From Reyranella sp. (GTDB lineage Bacteria > Pseudomonadota > Alphaproteobacteria > Reyranellales > Reyranellaceae): 64,000 bases of DNA. Made by a program: the position numbers and the translations under genes. Below, in pieces: positions 46,101-53,900 of the stretch. Numbering within the stretch: position 1 is the stretch's first letter; each line of letters starts with the position of its first letter. Where the stretch lies: positions 1 through 64,000 of the forward strand of contig NZ_JAFKJN010000018.1 of assembly GCF_017305915.1 (NCBI RefSeq). Direction: 5' to 3'. Under the pieces are notes generated by a model. The model saw only the letters and a program-made list of their open reading frames with translations, was not told where the DNA came from and searched no databases.

Positions 46101-47021
46101 ATGGACATCGACGAGGTCCGCACCTTCCTCGCCATTGCCGAGACCGGCGGCTTCACGCGCGCCGGGCAGCGGCTGCACCGCTCGCAGCCGGCGATCAGCC
46201 GCCGCATCGACCAGCTCGAGCACGAGCTCGGCGCCACGCTGTTCGAGCGCATGCGCGGCCGCGCCCGCCTGACCGAGGCCGGCCGCGCCTTCCTGCCCCA
46301 TGCCGAGGCGGCGCTGGCCGCCCTCAAGGACGGCCACGATGCGGTGCGCGATCTGCAGGCCGGCCCCAGCGGCGCGATCTCGCTCGCCCTGGTCGGCACC
46401 CTGGCCGACACGCGAATCGTCGACAGCCTGCGCCGCTTCGCGCGCCGCGCCGGCAAGGTGCGGCTCGAGCTGCGCACCGCGTCGAGCGCCGAGGTCACCG
46501 ACCTGGTGCGCCGCGGCGAAGCCACGCTCGGCCTGCGCTACTTCACCAGCAACCGCGCCGACCTCGTGGAGCTCGGCGCCGGCAGCGAGGCGATGCGGGT
46601 GGTCGCGACGCGCGACCATCGCCTGGCCGGTCGCCGTCGCCTGCGTGCCCAGGACCTGGCGGGCGAGCGCTGGATCGGCTTTCCACCGACGCCGGGCGAC
46701 CGCGATTCCTCGGGGCACCTGCTGGCACGGCAGCTTGTCCGTGCCGGTCTCGACGATGCCGACGTGACTTTGATCGACAGCCTGACGGCACAGAAGCGGC
46801 TGGCGCAGGCGGGCTTCGGCCTCGCCCTGGTGCCCGAAAGCAGCGTGCGCGACGAGCTGCGCCAGCGCACGCTGGTGGCGCTCGACGTGCCGGCGCTGCG
46901 CGCCGCCATTCCCATCACCGCTTTGCATCGCCGCCACGGCTACCTCACCCCTGCCGCGCGGACCTTGCTCGCCTTACTGACCGCGAAGAACCCGGCCACC
47001 GCGAGGTCGCGCCAGGGCTGA
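46101..47021 (+). CDS. LysR-family transcriptional regulator
   Basis: 306 residues. N-terminal helix-turn-helix MDIDEVRTFLAIAETGGFTRAGQRLHRSQPAISRRIDQLEHELGATLFER (residues about 1-50) is classical. The remaining 240 residues are the effector-binding domain in two lobes (SGAISLALVGTLADTRIV, LRRGEATLGLRYF). Divergently transcribed with the PEP-mutase-family gene. The C-terminus overlaps the convergent hydrolase by 82 bases. Confidence 0.93.
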   Translation: MDIDEVRTFLAIAETGGFTRAGQRLHRSQPAISRRIDQLEHELGATLFERMRGRARLTEAGRAFLPHAEAALAALKDGHDAVRDLQAGPSGAISLALVGTLADTRIVDSLRRFARRAGKVRLELRTASSAEVTDLVRRGEATLGLRYFTSNRADLVELGAGSEAMRVVATRDHRLAGRRRLRAQDLAGERWIGFPPTPGDRDSSGHLLARQLVRAGLDDADVTLIDSLTAQKRLAQAGFGLALVPESSVRDELRQRTLVALDVPALRAAIPITALHRRHGYLTPAARTLLALLTAKNPATARSRQG

Positions 47022-47962
47022 AGGCCGGCCGTGCCGTGAAAGCCGACATGGCCGCCGTTCGGCACCAGCAGCGGCGTCAGCCAACGGTTGCCGCCCCAGT
47101 CGTAACCGACATAGGCGCTGCCCGGCACCCAAGGGTCGTCGAGCGCGGCCAGGCACAGGGTCGGGATACGGATGCCTGCCAGATAATCGAGCGCGCTGCA
47201 CTGCGCGTAGTACTCGAGCGCATTGGCCTTGCCGTTGCGCCCTGCCGTGAAGCCGTCGTCGTACTCCAGGATGGTGCGCGCCTTCTCGATGTTGGCGCGC
47301 TCCACCGCCGTCAGCTCGGCGATCTGAGCTGTTGCCTCTTGGCGCATCCTGCCGAGAACCGAGCGCTGGTAGGGGGTGTTGCGCCAGCGCATGAGCTGCC
47401 CGCAGGTGCCGCGGAGGTCGATCGGCGCCGACACCGTGGCGGCCGCCTTGAGCGGCGTGTCCTTACCGGTCTCGCCGAGATACTTGATCAGCACCGCGCC
47501 GCCGACCGAGTAACCGACGGCGACCATGCCGTCGCGCGTCAGCTCGTCCGGCATGACGTCGAACAGCAGGCCGAGATCGGCGCTCGAGCCCGCGGAGTAT
47601 TGCCGCCGGCAGGTGGCCCGCGATGGGCCGGCGCCGCGCAGGTTGATCCGCAGCACGCGATGGCCGCGATCCAGCATGTAGCGCGACATGCTGAGCATGT
47701 AGGGGCCGTCCTCGTTGCCCGGTGCGCCGTGGATCAGCAGCACGAGCGGCGTGCCGGGCTGCGGCGCCACCGGGGTGTCGAGCATGCCGAGCAACACGTC
47801 GCCGCTGCCGTCGCGCACGTCGAAGCGCTGACGCTGGCTGCTGTGCGGCGCGAGGTCGGTCGGCAGGCGATGGAGAGCCTGCATGACGGTGTCGCGGAGG
47901 GTTTGGAGGTCGCCGCCCCACCAAGGGAAGCGCTGTTCGAAGTCGGGAAGATCGAGGATCAC
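46940..47962 (-). CDS. YheT-like alpha/beta hydrolase, copy 1
   Basis: 340 residues from a GTG overlapping the upstream hydrolase stop (GTGA). VILDLPDFEQRFPWWGGDLQTLRD matches the YheT-family start, with VLLIHGAPGNEDGPYMLSMSRYML (His-Gly strand), INLRGAGPSR, and the nucleophile elbow GYSVGGAVLIKYLGE near residue 160. DDPWVP carries the Asp and GGHVGFHG the catalytic His. About 50% similar to its neighbour by eye. The 3' end overlaps the LysR gene by 82 bases, so its last 27 residues are antisense to LysR codons. Confidence 0.87.
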   Translation of the reverse strand: MILDLPDFEQRFPWWGGDLQTLRDTVMQALHRLPTDLAPHSSQRQRFDVRDGSGDVLLGMLDTPVAPQPGTPLVLLIHGAPGNEDGPYMLSMSRYMLDRGHRVLRINLRGAGPSRATCRRQYSAGSSADLGLLFDVMPDELTRDGMVAVGYSVGGAVLIKYLGETGKDTPLKAAATVSAPIDLRGTCGQLMRWRNTPYQRSVLGRMRQEATAQIAELTAVERANIEKARTILEYDDGFTAGRNGKANALEYYAQCSALDYLAGIRIPTLCLAALDDPWVPGSAYVGYDWGGNRWLTPLLVPNGGHVGFHGTAGLQPWRDLAVAGFFAVSKASKVRAAGVR

Positions 47963-48966
47963 CCCTCGATGGTAGTGACTTTCGCCAGGAACTTCTCCAC
48001 CGCCAAGTCGCACCACGGCCGGTTGCTGGAATGGCCGTGGAAGCCGACATGGCCGCCGGTCGACGGCATCACCGGCAGCAGCCACGGATTGTCGCTCCAC
48101 TTGAATTCGCGATAGTGCTCGATCGGGATCCACGGATCGTCGCAAGCGGCCAGCAGCATGGTCGGCACCCGGATCTCCGGCATGAAGTGCAGCGGCGCGC
48201 ACAGGCTGTAATAGTCCTCGGCGTTCTTGAAGCCGTGGCGCGGCGCGATGAAGCGCTCGTCGAGGTCGAACACGCTGCGTGCCGAGCGGATGACCGACCT
48301 CTCCTCGTCCGACAGGCGCGCGCCCTCGCCCAGCGATTCGGCGCGCAGGCCGTTCAGGATGTAGTTGTGATAGACCCAGTTGCGCGGCTTCTCCATGTGC
48401 CGCGCATTGCGCACCAGGTCGATCGGCGCGCAGATCGTCGCCGCAGCGCGCAGGGGCGAGAACGAGCCTTCCTCGCCGAGATACTTCAGCAGCATCGTGC
48501 CGCCCGCCGAGTAGCCGATCGCGACGATGCCATCGCGCGTCAGCTCCTCCGGCAACTGCAACAGCACGCGGCGGAAGTCCGCGGTGCGGCCGACATGGTA
48601 GTGCTCGCCGCAATAGGCGCGCGACGGCCCCGCCCCGCGGACGTTCAACCGCAGCACCGTGTAGCCGAGATTGAGCAGGTGACGCGCCGCGCTCAGCATG
48701 TAGACGCTGTCCTCGCAGCCGGTCAGGCCGTGGGTCAGGATGACGAAGGGCCGCCCGGCCATCGGCTCCTCGGGACGGTCGAGCATGCCGAGCAGGATGT
48801 CGCCGGTGCGATCGGCCATCGGGAAGCAGATCCGCTCGCTCGTATGCGGCGCCATGTCGGACGCCGACGACTGCAGGAGGACGGCCAAGGTCTGCAGGTC
48901 GGGCCCCCACCAGGGAAAGCGCGGGCGAAACGGCGGCAGATCGAGAGAATCGATGGACGGGGGCAC
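47959..48966 (-). CDS. YheT-like alpha/beta hydrolase, copy 2
   Basis: 335 residues from a GTG at 48966, preferred because GGAG lies 5 bases upstream; an ATG at 48999 would add 11 residues and overlap the divergent start codon. LPPFRPRFPWWGPDLQTL, FVILTHGLTGCEDSVYMLSAARHLLNLGYTVLRLNVRGAGPSRAYC, nucleophile GYSAGGTMLLKYLGE, Asp in CDDPWIP, His in GGHVGFHG. Tandem duplicate of copy 1. YheT-family members are lipases/esterases of uncertain physiological substrate. Confidence 0.87.
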   Translation of the reverse strand: MPPSIDSLDLPPFRPRFPWWGPDLQTLAVLLQSSASDMAPHTSERICFPMADRTGDILLGMLDRPEEPMAGRPFVILTHGLTGCEDSVYMLSAARHLLNLGYTVLRLNVRGAGPSRAYCGEHYHVGRTADFRRVLLQLPEELTRDGIVAIGYSAGGTMLLKYLGEEGSFSPLRAAATICAPIDLVRNARHMEKPRNWVYHNYILNGLRAESLGEGARLSDEERSVIRSARSVFDLDERFIAPRHGFKNAEDYYSLCAPLHFMPEIRVPTMLLAACDDPWIPIEHYREFKWSDNPWLLPVMPSTGGHVGFHGHSSNRPWCDLAVEKFLAKVTTIEG

Positions 48967-48997
48967 GTCGACTCCGTATTTCACTTCTTCTTTGCCC

Positions 48998-49873
48998 ATG
49001 AAAACGCGGAATCCCGGGGAGAGTTCCGGCGCGGTCGGTGCACTCTGCGCCATCAGCGCCGCCGCCGCTTTCAGCACGGCCGGTGTGATCATGCGGCGCG
49101 TCGAGCTTCCCGCATGGGACGTGTCGTTCTGGCGATCGATTTTGATGCTGCTCGCCGTGGTTCCGCTGATGCTGTGGCAATGGCGTGCCACCAGGATCGA
49201 CATCCGCAACGGCGGCGGCGCGCTGTTCGCCAGCGCCGCCGCGCTGGCCGGCAGCATGATCGCCTTCATCCTGGCGCTGGGACTCGCCCCGGTCGCCAAC
49301 GTGCTGATCGTGTTCGGCGTGACGCCCTTCATTACGGCGCTGCTGGCGCGGCTGTTCCTCGCCGAGCCCCTGCATCGTCACACGATGCTGGCCATGGCTG
49401 CGGGTGCAGCGGGCCTCGTGCTCTCGGTTGCAAGCTCGCTGCAGGCGGGTGCCGCCGCCGGCATGGCGCTCGCGGCCGTCGTGTCGCTGTGCATCAGTGC
49501 CAACTATGTGATCGTGCGACGCCACCGCACGATCGGCATGACGCCTTCCCTGGCCCTTGCCGGCATCCTGGCGGCGCTGGTCTCGCTGCCCTTCGCCCAT
49601 CCGCCGACGATTGCCGTCGGCGACCTGCCCTGGTTGCTGGCCCTCGGACCGGGCCAACTCGCGGTCGGCCTGCTGCTCTACATGGCCGCACTGAAGCGCA
49701 TCCCGGCCGGCCGCGCGGCGCTGCTCGGGCTGCTGGAGCTGGTGCTCGGGCCGATCTGGGTCTGGCTGGTCGATGGCGAGCGGCCGGGCACGCTGACCCT
49801 CGTCGGTGGCGTGGTCGTGATCGGTTCCGCTGCGGCCAATGTGTGGCTGGATTCGCGGCGGCCTGCTGGCTAA
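48998..49873 (+). CDS. EamA/DMT-family transporter
   Basis: 291 residues with about ten membrane segments in two repeats (ALCAISAAAAFSTAGVIMRRVELPAWDVSFWRSILML; second repeat from about residue 155). The loop ANVLIVFGVTPFITALLARLFLAEPLHRHT is the standard EamA hallmark. Lacks a visible Shine-Dalgarno. Divergent from the hydrolases with a shared start region of about 30 bases. Exports small metabolites; substrate unknown. The CoA-transferase follows by 9 bases. Confidence 0.88.
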   Translation: MKTRNPGESSGAVGALCAISAAAAFSTAGVIMRRVELPAWDVSFWRSILMLLAVVPLMLWQWRATRIDIRNGGGALFASAAALAGSMIAFILALGLAPVANVLIVFGVTPFITALLARLFLAEPLHRHTMLAMAAGAAGLVLSVASSLQAGAAAGMALAAVVSLCISANYVIVRRHRTIGMTPSLALAGILAALVSLPFAHPPTIAVGDLPWLLALGPGQLAVGLLLYMAALKRIPAGRAALLGLLELVLGPIWVWLVDGERPGTLTLVGGVVVIGSAAANVWLDSRRPAG

Positions 49874-49882
49874 GACAAGAGG

Positions 49883-51040
49883 ATGACCCAGCACGCTTCC
49901 GGCCCGCTTTCGGGCATTACCGTCATCGATCTGTCGCGCATCCTGGCCGGCCCCTACTGCACGTTCCTGATGGCCGAGATGGGTGCCCGGGTGATCAAGG
50001 TGGAGCCGCCCAAGGGCGGCGACGACGCCCGCGCCTACGGCCCCTACGTCAACGGCAAGTCGACCTATTTCGCTTCGGTCAATCGCGGCAAGGAATCGAT
50101 CGCGCTCGACCTCAAGAAGGACGAGGACAAGCGCATCTTCGAGAAGCTGCTGGAGAAGGCCGACGTCGTGGTCGAGAATTTCCGTCCGGGCACCATGGAG
50201 AAGCTGGGCTTCGGCTGGGAGACGCTGCACAAGAAGTTCCCGAAGCTGATCTACGCCTCGGCCTCCGGCTTCGGCCACACCGGCCCGAACTCGAAGGATC
50301 CTGCCTACGACATGGTCATGCAGGGCATGGGCGGCATCATGAGCATCACCGGCAACGAGGGTCAGCCGCCGAGCCGCGTCGGCATGTCGATCGGCGACAT
50401 CGGCGCAGGTCTCTACACCGCGGTCGCGGTCAATGCCGCGCTGGTCCATCGCCTGAAGACCGGCGAGAGCACCAAGATCGACATCGCCATGTTCGACTGC
50501 CAGCTCGCGCTGCTCGAGAACGCGATCATGCGTTACACGGTCGAGGGCGAGATCCCCGGCCCGCTCGGCGCCCGCCATCCGACCATCACGCCCTTCCAGG
50601 CCTTCAAGACGCAGACCGGCGCGATCATCATCGCCGCCGGCAACGACGGCCTGTTCGTCAAGATGTGCGAGGCGCTCGGCCTCTCGGGTCTCGCCACCAG
50701 CCCCGACTACAAGTCCAACGCACTGCGCCAGAAGCATCACAAGCAGCTCGAGCACTCGATCGAATCGGTGCTCAAGGGTGCGCCGACCAATCACTGGCTC
50801 GAGGTGCTGGGCAAGGCCGGTGTCCCCTGCGGCCCGATCAACAACGTCGAGCAGGCGATCTCCCATCCGCAGGTCGCCGCCCGCAACATGATCGTCGAGG
50901 TGCCGGACGGCAGCGGCGGCACGCTGAAGCTCGCCGGCAACCCGCTCAAGATGTCGGCCTTCGCCGATCCCAAGACGCGACGCGCCGCGCCCGATCTTGA
51001 CGCCGATCGCGCCGCCATCCTGGCCTACGTCGGCGGCTGA
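49883..51040 (+). CDS. Class III CoA-transferase (CaiB/BaiF family)
   Basis: 385 residues. SGITVIDLSRILAGPYCTFLMAEMGARVIKVEPPKGGDDARAYGPYV is the family opening, with the catalytic Asp in the later block DPAYDMVMQGMGGIMSITGNEGQPPSRVGMSIGDIGAG near residue 140-170 (Asp in DPAYD). Catalyses CoA exchange between carboxylates. Substrate uncertain; formyl-CoA, L-carnitine or succinyl-CoA type. Followed 3 bases later by the penicillin-acylase gene. Confidence 0.92.
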   Translation: MTQHASGPLSGITVIDLSRILAGPYCTFLMAEMGARVIKVEPPKGGDDARAYGPYVNGKSTYFASVNRGKESIALDLKKDEDKRIFEKLLEKADVVVENFRPGTMEKLGFGWETLHKKFPKLIYASASGFGHTGPNSKDPAYDMVMQGMGGIMSITGNEGQPPSRVGMSIGDIGAGLYTAVAVNAALVHRLKTGESTKIDIAMFDCQLALLENAIMRYTVEGEIPGPLGARHPTITPFQAFKTQTGAIIIAAGNDGLFVKMCEALGLSGLATSPDYKSNALRQKHHKQLEHSIESVLKGAPTNHWLEVLGKAGVPCGPINNVEQAISHPQVAARNMIVEVPDGSGGTLKLAGNPLKMSAFADPKTRRAAPDLDADRAAILAYVGG

Positions 51041-51043
51041 GCG

Positions 51044-53476
51044 TTGCGGACGCTTGTCCGCCTCGCCGCGGGCCTCGCCAAGCTGCTCGCCGGCCTGGTG
51101 CTCGCCCTGCTGGTGTTCGGCGCCGGCACCTGGTTCCAGGCGCGCGGCGCGCTGCCGCCCTATGCCGGCCGCTTCGAAGCCAAGGGGCTGAAGGCACCGG
51201 TCGAGATCCTGCGCGACAGCCATGCCGTGCCGCACATCATCGCAGGCTCGGTCGAGGACGCCGCCTTCGGGCTGGGCTTCGTCCATGCCCAGGACCGTTT
51301 CTGGCAGATGGAGCTGATGCGCCGGCTGGGCCAGGGCCGGCTGTCGGAGATCCTGCCGCCCGCCATCGTCGGCAGCGGCATCGTCGAGACCGACCGCACC
51401 ATGCGCGGCCTCGGCGTCTATCGCGCCGCCTCGGACAGTGTCGGCGCGCTGTCGCCCGCCATCCGCTCGATCCTCGACGCCTATGCCGCCGGCGTGAACG
51501 CCTGGCTGGCCGATGACGACCAGCAGTACGGGCTCGAGCTCACGCTGATCAAGCTGCTGACGGGCGGCCGCTACAAGCCCGAGCCCTGGCAACCGGCCGA
51601 TTCGATGGTGTGGGCCAAGCTCATGGCGCTGCAGCTCGACGGCAACTGGCGCGGCGAGCTCCTGCGCCTGCGGCTGGCCAAGAAGATCGGCGAGGACGCG
51701 ACCAAGTTCCTGATGGACCGGCCGAGCGAAAGCCGAGACGCGACGCTCGCTCTCGCCAACGAGGCGCTGAACGGCCTCGATCTCGACCGCCTCTACCGCG
51801 AGACCGACAACGAGGCGACGCGCAAGCGCGAGGCCTCCAACGAATGGGCGCTGTCGGGCGCCCACTCGGTCTCGGGCAAACCGTTGCTGGCCAACGACCC
51901 GCATCTCGGTCTCGCCTTCCCCGGCACCTGGTATCTCGCGCGGCTGGTCGGGCCGGGCTTCGACATCCGCGGCGCCACCTCGCCCGGCTCGCCCGGCGTC
52001 GTGCTCGGCCACAACGGCAGCATCGGCTGGGGCTTCACCACCACCAACCTCGACAGCCAGGACCTGTTCATCGAGCGGATCGATACGACCGATCCCAGCC
52101 GCTACGTCACGCCCGACGGCGCGCGCCCCTTCACCGTGCGCGACGAGACCATCAGCGTGCTGTGGGGCGAGCCGGTGCGGCTCAAGGTCCGCAGCACCCG
52201 CCACGGCGTGGTGATCGACGACTTCGTCCGCAAGCCCGAGCAGTACTCGGCGTCCGGCCACGTGCTCGCCCTGCAGGCGACGGCGCTCGACGGCGGCGAC
52301 ACCTCGCTCGAAGGCCTGCTGCGCATCAGCCAGGCGCAGAACTGGAACGACTTCCTCAACGCCGCGCGCAAGGTGCTCTCGCCGATGCAGAACGTGGTCT
52401 ATGCCGACACCGCGGGGAACATCGGCCTGGTCGCCCCGGCGCGGGTGCCGATCCGGCGCAAGGGCGACGGCTCGATCCCCTCGCCCGGCTGGACCGGCGA
52501 GTACGACTGGGCGGGCTTCGTGCCGTTCGACGACCTGCCGCGCACCTACAATCCGCCGAGCGGCATCATCGTCAACGCCAACGCCCGGCTGGTGCCCGAC
52601 GACTATCGCTACTTCATCACCAACGACTGGGCCGAGCCCTACCGCCAGCGCCGCGCCAACCAGCTGCTGCGCGAGGTCGAGCGCCATCCGGTGTTCGGCA
52701 TGACCATCATCCAGGGAGACATCCTGACGCCCGACGCCGCCGACATGCTGCCGCTGCTGCTGAAACCCGAACCGCGCAACGCCCGCGCCACCCGGGTGCG
52801 CGAGCTGATGGGCCGCTGGAACCGCTTCATGCTGGCGCGCCGGCCGGAGCCGTTGATCTACGAGGCCTGGCTCTGGGAACTGCAGCGCGGCCTGCTGGCC
52901 GACCGGCTGGGCGACGAGCTGTTCTTCGACATGACCGCGCCCCGGGTGACGTTGCTGATGCGCATCCTGCGCGACAAGCCGGACTGGTGCGACAACCCGA
53001 AGACGCCGGCGGCGGAGACCTGCGACGACGCGATCGCCGCCGCGCTCGACCGCGCGCTCGACTGGATCGCCCGCCGGCAGGGCAACGACATCGACGCCTG
53101 GCAATGGGGCATCGAGCATCCGGCGGCGCATCGCCATCCGTTCTTCGACGCCATCCCGCTGCTGCGCGACGTCGCCTCGGTGCGCTTCCCGTTCGACGGC
53201 GGCGGGCACACGCTGAACCGCGCCACGCCCTCCTTCCGCGGGCCGCGGCCGTTCGAGGCAGTGCACGGCGCGGGGTATCGCGGGGTCTACGATTTCAGTG
53301 ACCTCGACAACAGCCGCTTCGCGATTCCACTCGGCCAGTCGGGCAACATGCTGTCGCGCTGGTCGACCAGCTTCGTCGACAACTGGCGGGCGCTGCGCTA
53401 CGTCGAGATCGCCGGCACGCGCGCCGAGGTGGTGCGCAGCGCGGTCGGCGTGATCACGCTCAGCCCCGCGCGTTGA
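51044..53476 (+). CDS. Penicillin acylase family protein (Ntn-hydrolase)
   Basis: 810 residues from a TTG at 51044, 3 bases after the CoA-transferase stop. An N-terminal hydrophobic segment (residues about 10-30) is a signal or anchor. Precursor layout: alpha chain, then spacer, then beta-chain with the N-terminal nucleophile at Ser265 in KREASNEWALSGAHSVSGKPLLANDPH. Asn in the loop GLVAPARVPIRRKGDGSIPSPGWTG and HNGSIGWGFT are oxyanion elements. Self-processing is expected. Natural substrates may be acyl-homoserine lactones or peptide/beta-lactam side chains. Confidence 0.93.
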   Translation: MRTLVRLAAGLAKLLAGLVLALLVFGAGTWFQARGALPPYAGRFEAKGLKAPVEILRDSHAVPHIIAGSVEDAAFGLGFVHAQDRFWQMELMRRLGQGRLSEILPPAIVGSGIVETDRTMRGLGVYRAASDSVGALSPAIRSILDAYAAGVNAWLADDDQQYGLELTLIKLLTGGRYKPEPWQPADSMVWAKLMALQLDGNWRGELLRLRLAKKIGEDATKFLMDRPSESRDATLALANEALNGLDLDRLYRETDNEATRKREASNEWALSGAHSVSGKPLLANDPHLGLAFPGTWYLARLVGPGFDIRGATSPGSPGVVLGHNGSIGWGFTTTNLDSQDLFIERIDTTDPSRYVTPDGARPFTVRDETISVLWGEPVRLKVRSTRHGVVIDDFVRKPEQYSASGHVLALQATALDGGDTSLEGLLRISQAQNWNDFLNAARKVLSPMQNVVYADTAGNIGLVAPARVPIRRKGDGSIPSPGWTGEYDWAGFVPFDDLPRTYNPPSGIIVNANARLVPDDYRYFITNDWAEPYRQRRANQLLREVERHPVFGMTIIQGDILTPDAADMLPLLLKPEPRNARATRVRELMGRWNRFMLARRPEPLIYEAWLWELQRGLLADRLGDELFFDMTAPRVTLLMRILRDKPDWCDNPKTPAAETCDDAIAAALDRALDWIARRQGNDIDAWQWGIEHPAAHRHPFFDAIPLLRDVASVRFPFDGGGHTLNRATPSFRGPRPFEAVHGAGYRGVYDFSDLDNSRFAIPLGQSGNMLSRWSTSFVDNWRALRYVEIAGTRAEVVRSAVGVITLSPAR

Positions 53477-53512
53477 ACACCGTTTTCGCCGTTTTTAGCC
53501 AAACCCGCGGTT

Positions 53513-53536
53513 ATTGCCGGCGAACACGCCGGCAAT
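53513..53536 (+). terminator. Hairpin after the penicillin acylase gene
   Basis: ATTGCCGGC, loop GAACAC, GCCGGCAAT forms a 9-bp perfect stem 37 bases after the stop codon. There is no clear U-tract, so termination is uncertain; the region 53477-53690 shows no other gene. Confidence 0.4.
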
Positions 53537-53691
53537 CGACACAGCTCGAGACAGGGGCGACACGGGTTCATGCATCATCATTGGCATAGCTGCGGCGCAG
53601 CACCTATTTTGGGCATTGGCCGGCCCCAAAAGGCCCATAAACCGGGGCAAGAATCGCGGTCCATTGCCCATAATGAGTTCGCGCCGCCGCA

Positions 53692-53720
53692 TTGACGCAC
53701 AGGTACCTGTGGACAATATT
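53692..53720 (+). promoter_or_regulatory. Promoter with palindromic operator upstream of metG
   Basis: TTGACG (53692-53697) and AATATT/CAATAT (near 53714-53720), 16-17 bases apart, resemble a sigma70 promoter. The spacer holds the perfect 14-bp palindrome CACAGGTACCTGTG (53698-53711), placed for a repressor that would block RNA polymerase. The expected start of RNA is near 53727, coinciding with an ATG. Confidence 0.5.
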
Positions 53721-53726
53721 GACCTC

Positions 53727-53798
53727 ATGACCGCGTTCACCCGCGCCCTCGCCATTCGAATGCGCCGTGCCCTTCGGCAGGAAGGCACGGAATGCTGA
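53727..53798 (+). CDS. Possible 23-residue leader peptide upstream of metG
   Basis: ATG at 53727 opens a short frame (23 residues, MTAFTRALAIRMRRALRQEG, ending TEC) that would be leaderless or nearly so if the proposed promoter is used. It is followed by a terminator hairpin and the metG leader. It has no Met-run, so classical Met attenuation is not evident. A chance frame is quite possible. Confidence 0.25.
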   Translation: MTAFTRALAIRMRRALRQEGTEC

Positions 53799-53819
53799 CG
53801 CGCGGGCGCTGAACGCCAC

Positions 53820-53899
53820 GCTCTCTCCGGCCCTTCCCGCGCGAAGGGCTTTTTCATGTCCGAACGACACGAATAGCTCCGTAAGGAGCTGGAGAGAGC
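53820..53899 (+). promoter_or_regulatory. Possible Shine-Dalgarno-sequestering leader of metG
   Basis: GCTCTCTCC at 53820-53828 is perfectly complementary (9 bases) to GGAGAGAGC at 53891-53899, which contains the metG Shine-Dalgarno. Between them lie the terminator stem and a small hairpin AGCTCC-GTAA-GGAGCT (53875-53890). The fold would hide the ribosome site; alternative folding could expose it. No known riboswitch class is recognised. Confidence 0.45.
53830..53854 (+). terminator. Intrinsic terminator/attenuator in the metG leader
   Basis: GCCCTTC, loop CCGCGC, GAAGGGC, then TTTTT: a 7-bp GC-rich stem with a U-run lies 47 bases upstream of the metG ATG. Transcripts starting upstream would have to pass it, so it may act as an attenuator. 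Confidence 0.7.
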
Positions 53900-53900
53900 C

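Noticed and set aside
46940..53266. A minus-strand frame open for about 2100 codons
   Set aside because: It is antisense to the penicillin acylase, CoA-transferase and transporter genes; only its last third is the hydrolase. Long open shadows are common at this GC content.
53514..53798. A 94-codon plus-strand frame upstream of metG
   Set aside because: Lacks a Shine-Dalgarno and family similarity, and spans the hairpin and promoter candidates. Only its final 23 codons could be a leader peptide.
53799..53900. SAM riboswitch or T-box in the metG leader
   Set aside because: The segments do not match the SAM-II, SAM-V, SAH or T-box core sequences I can recall.
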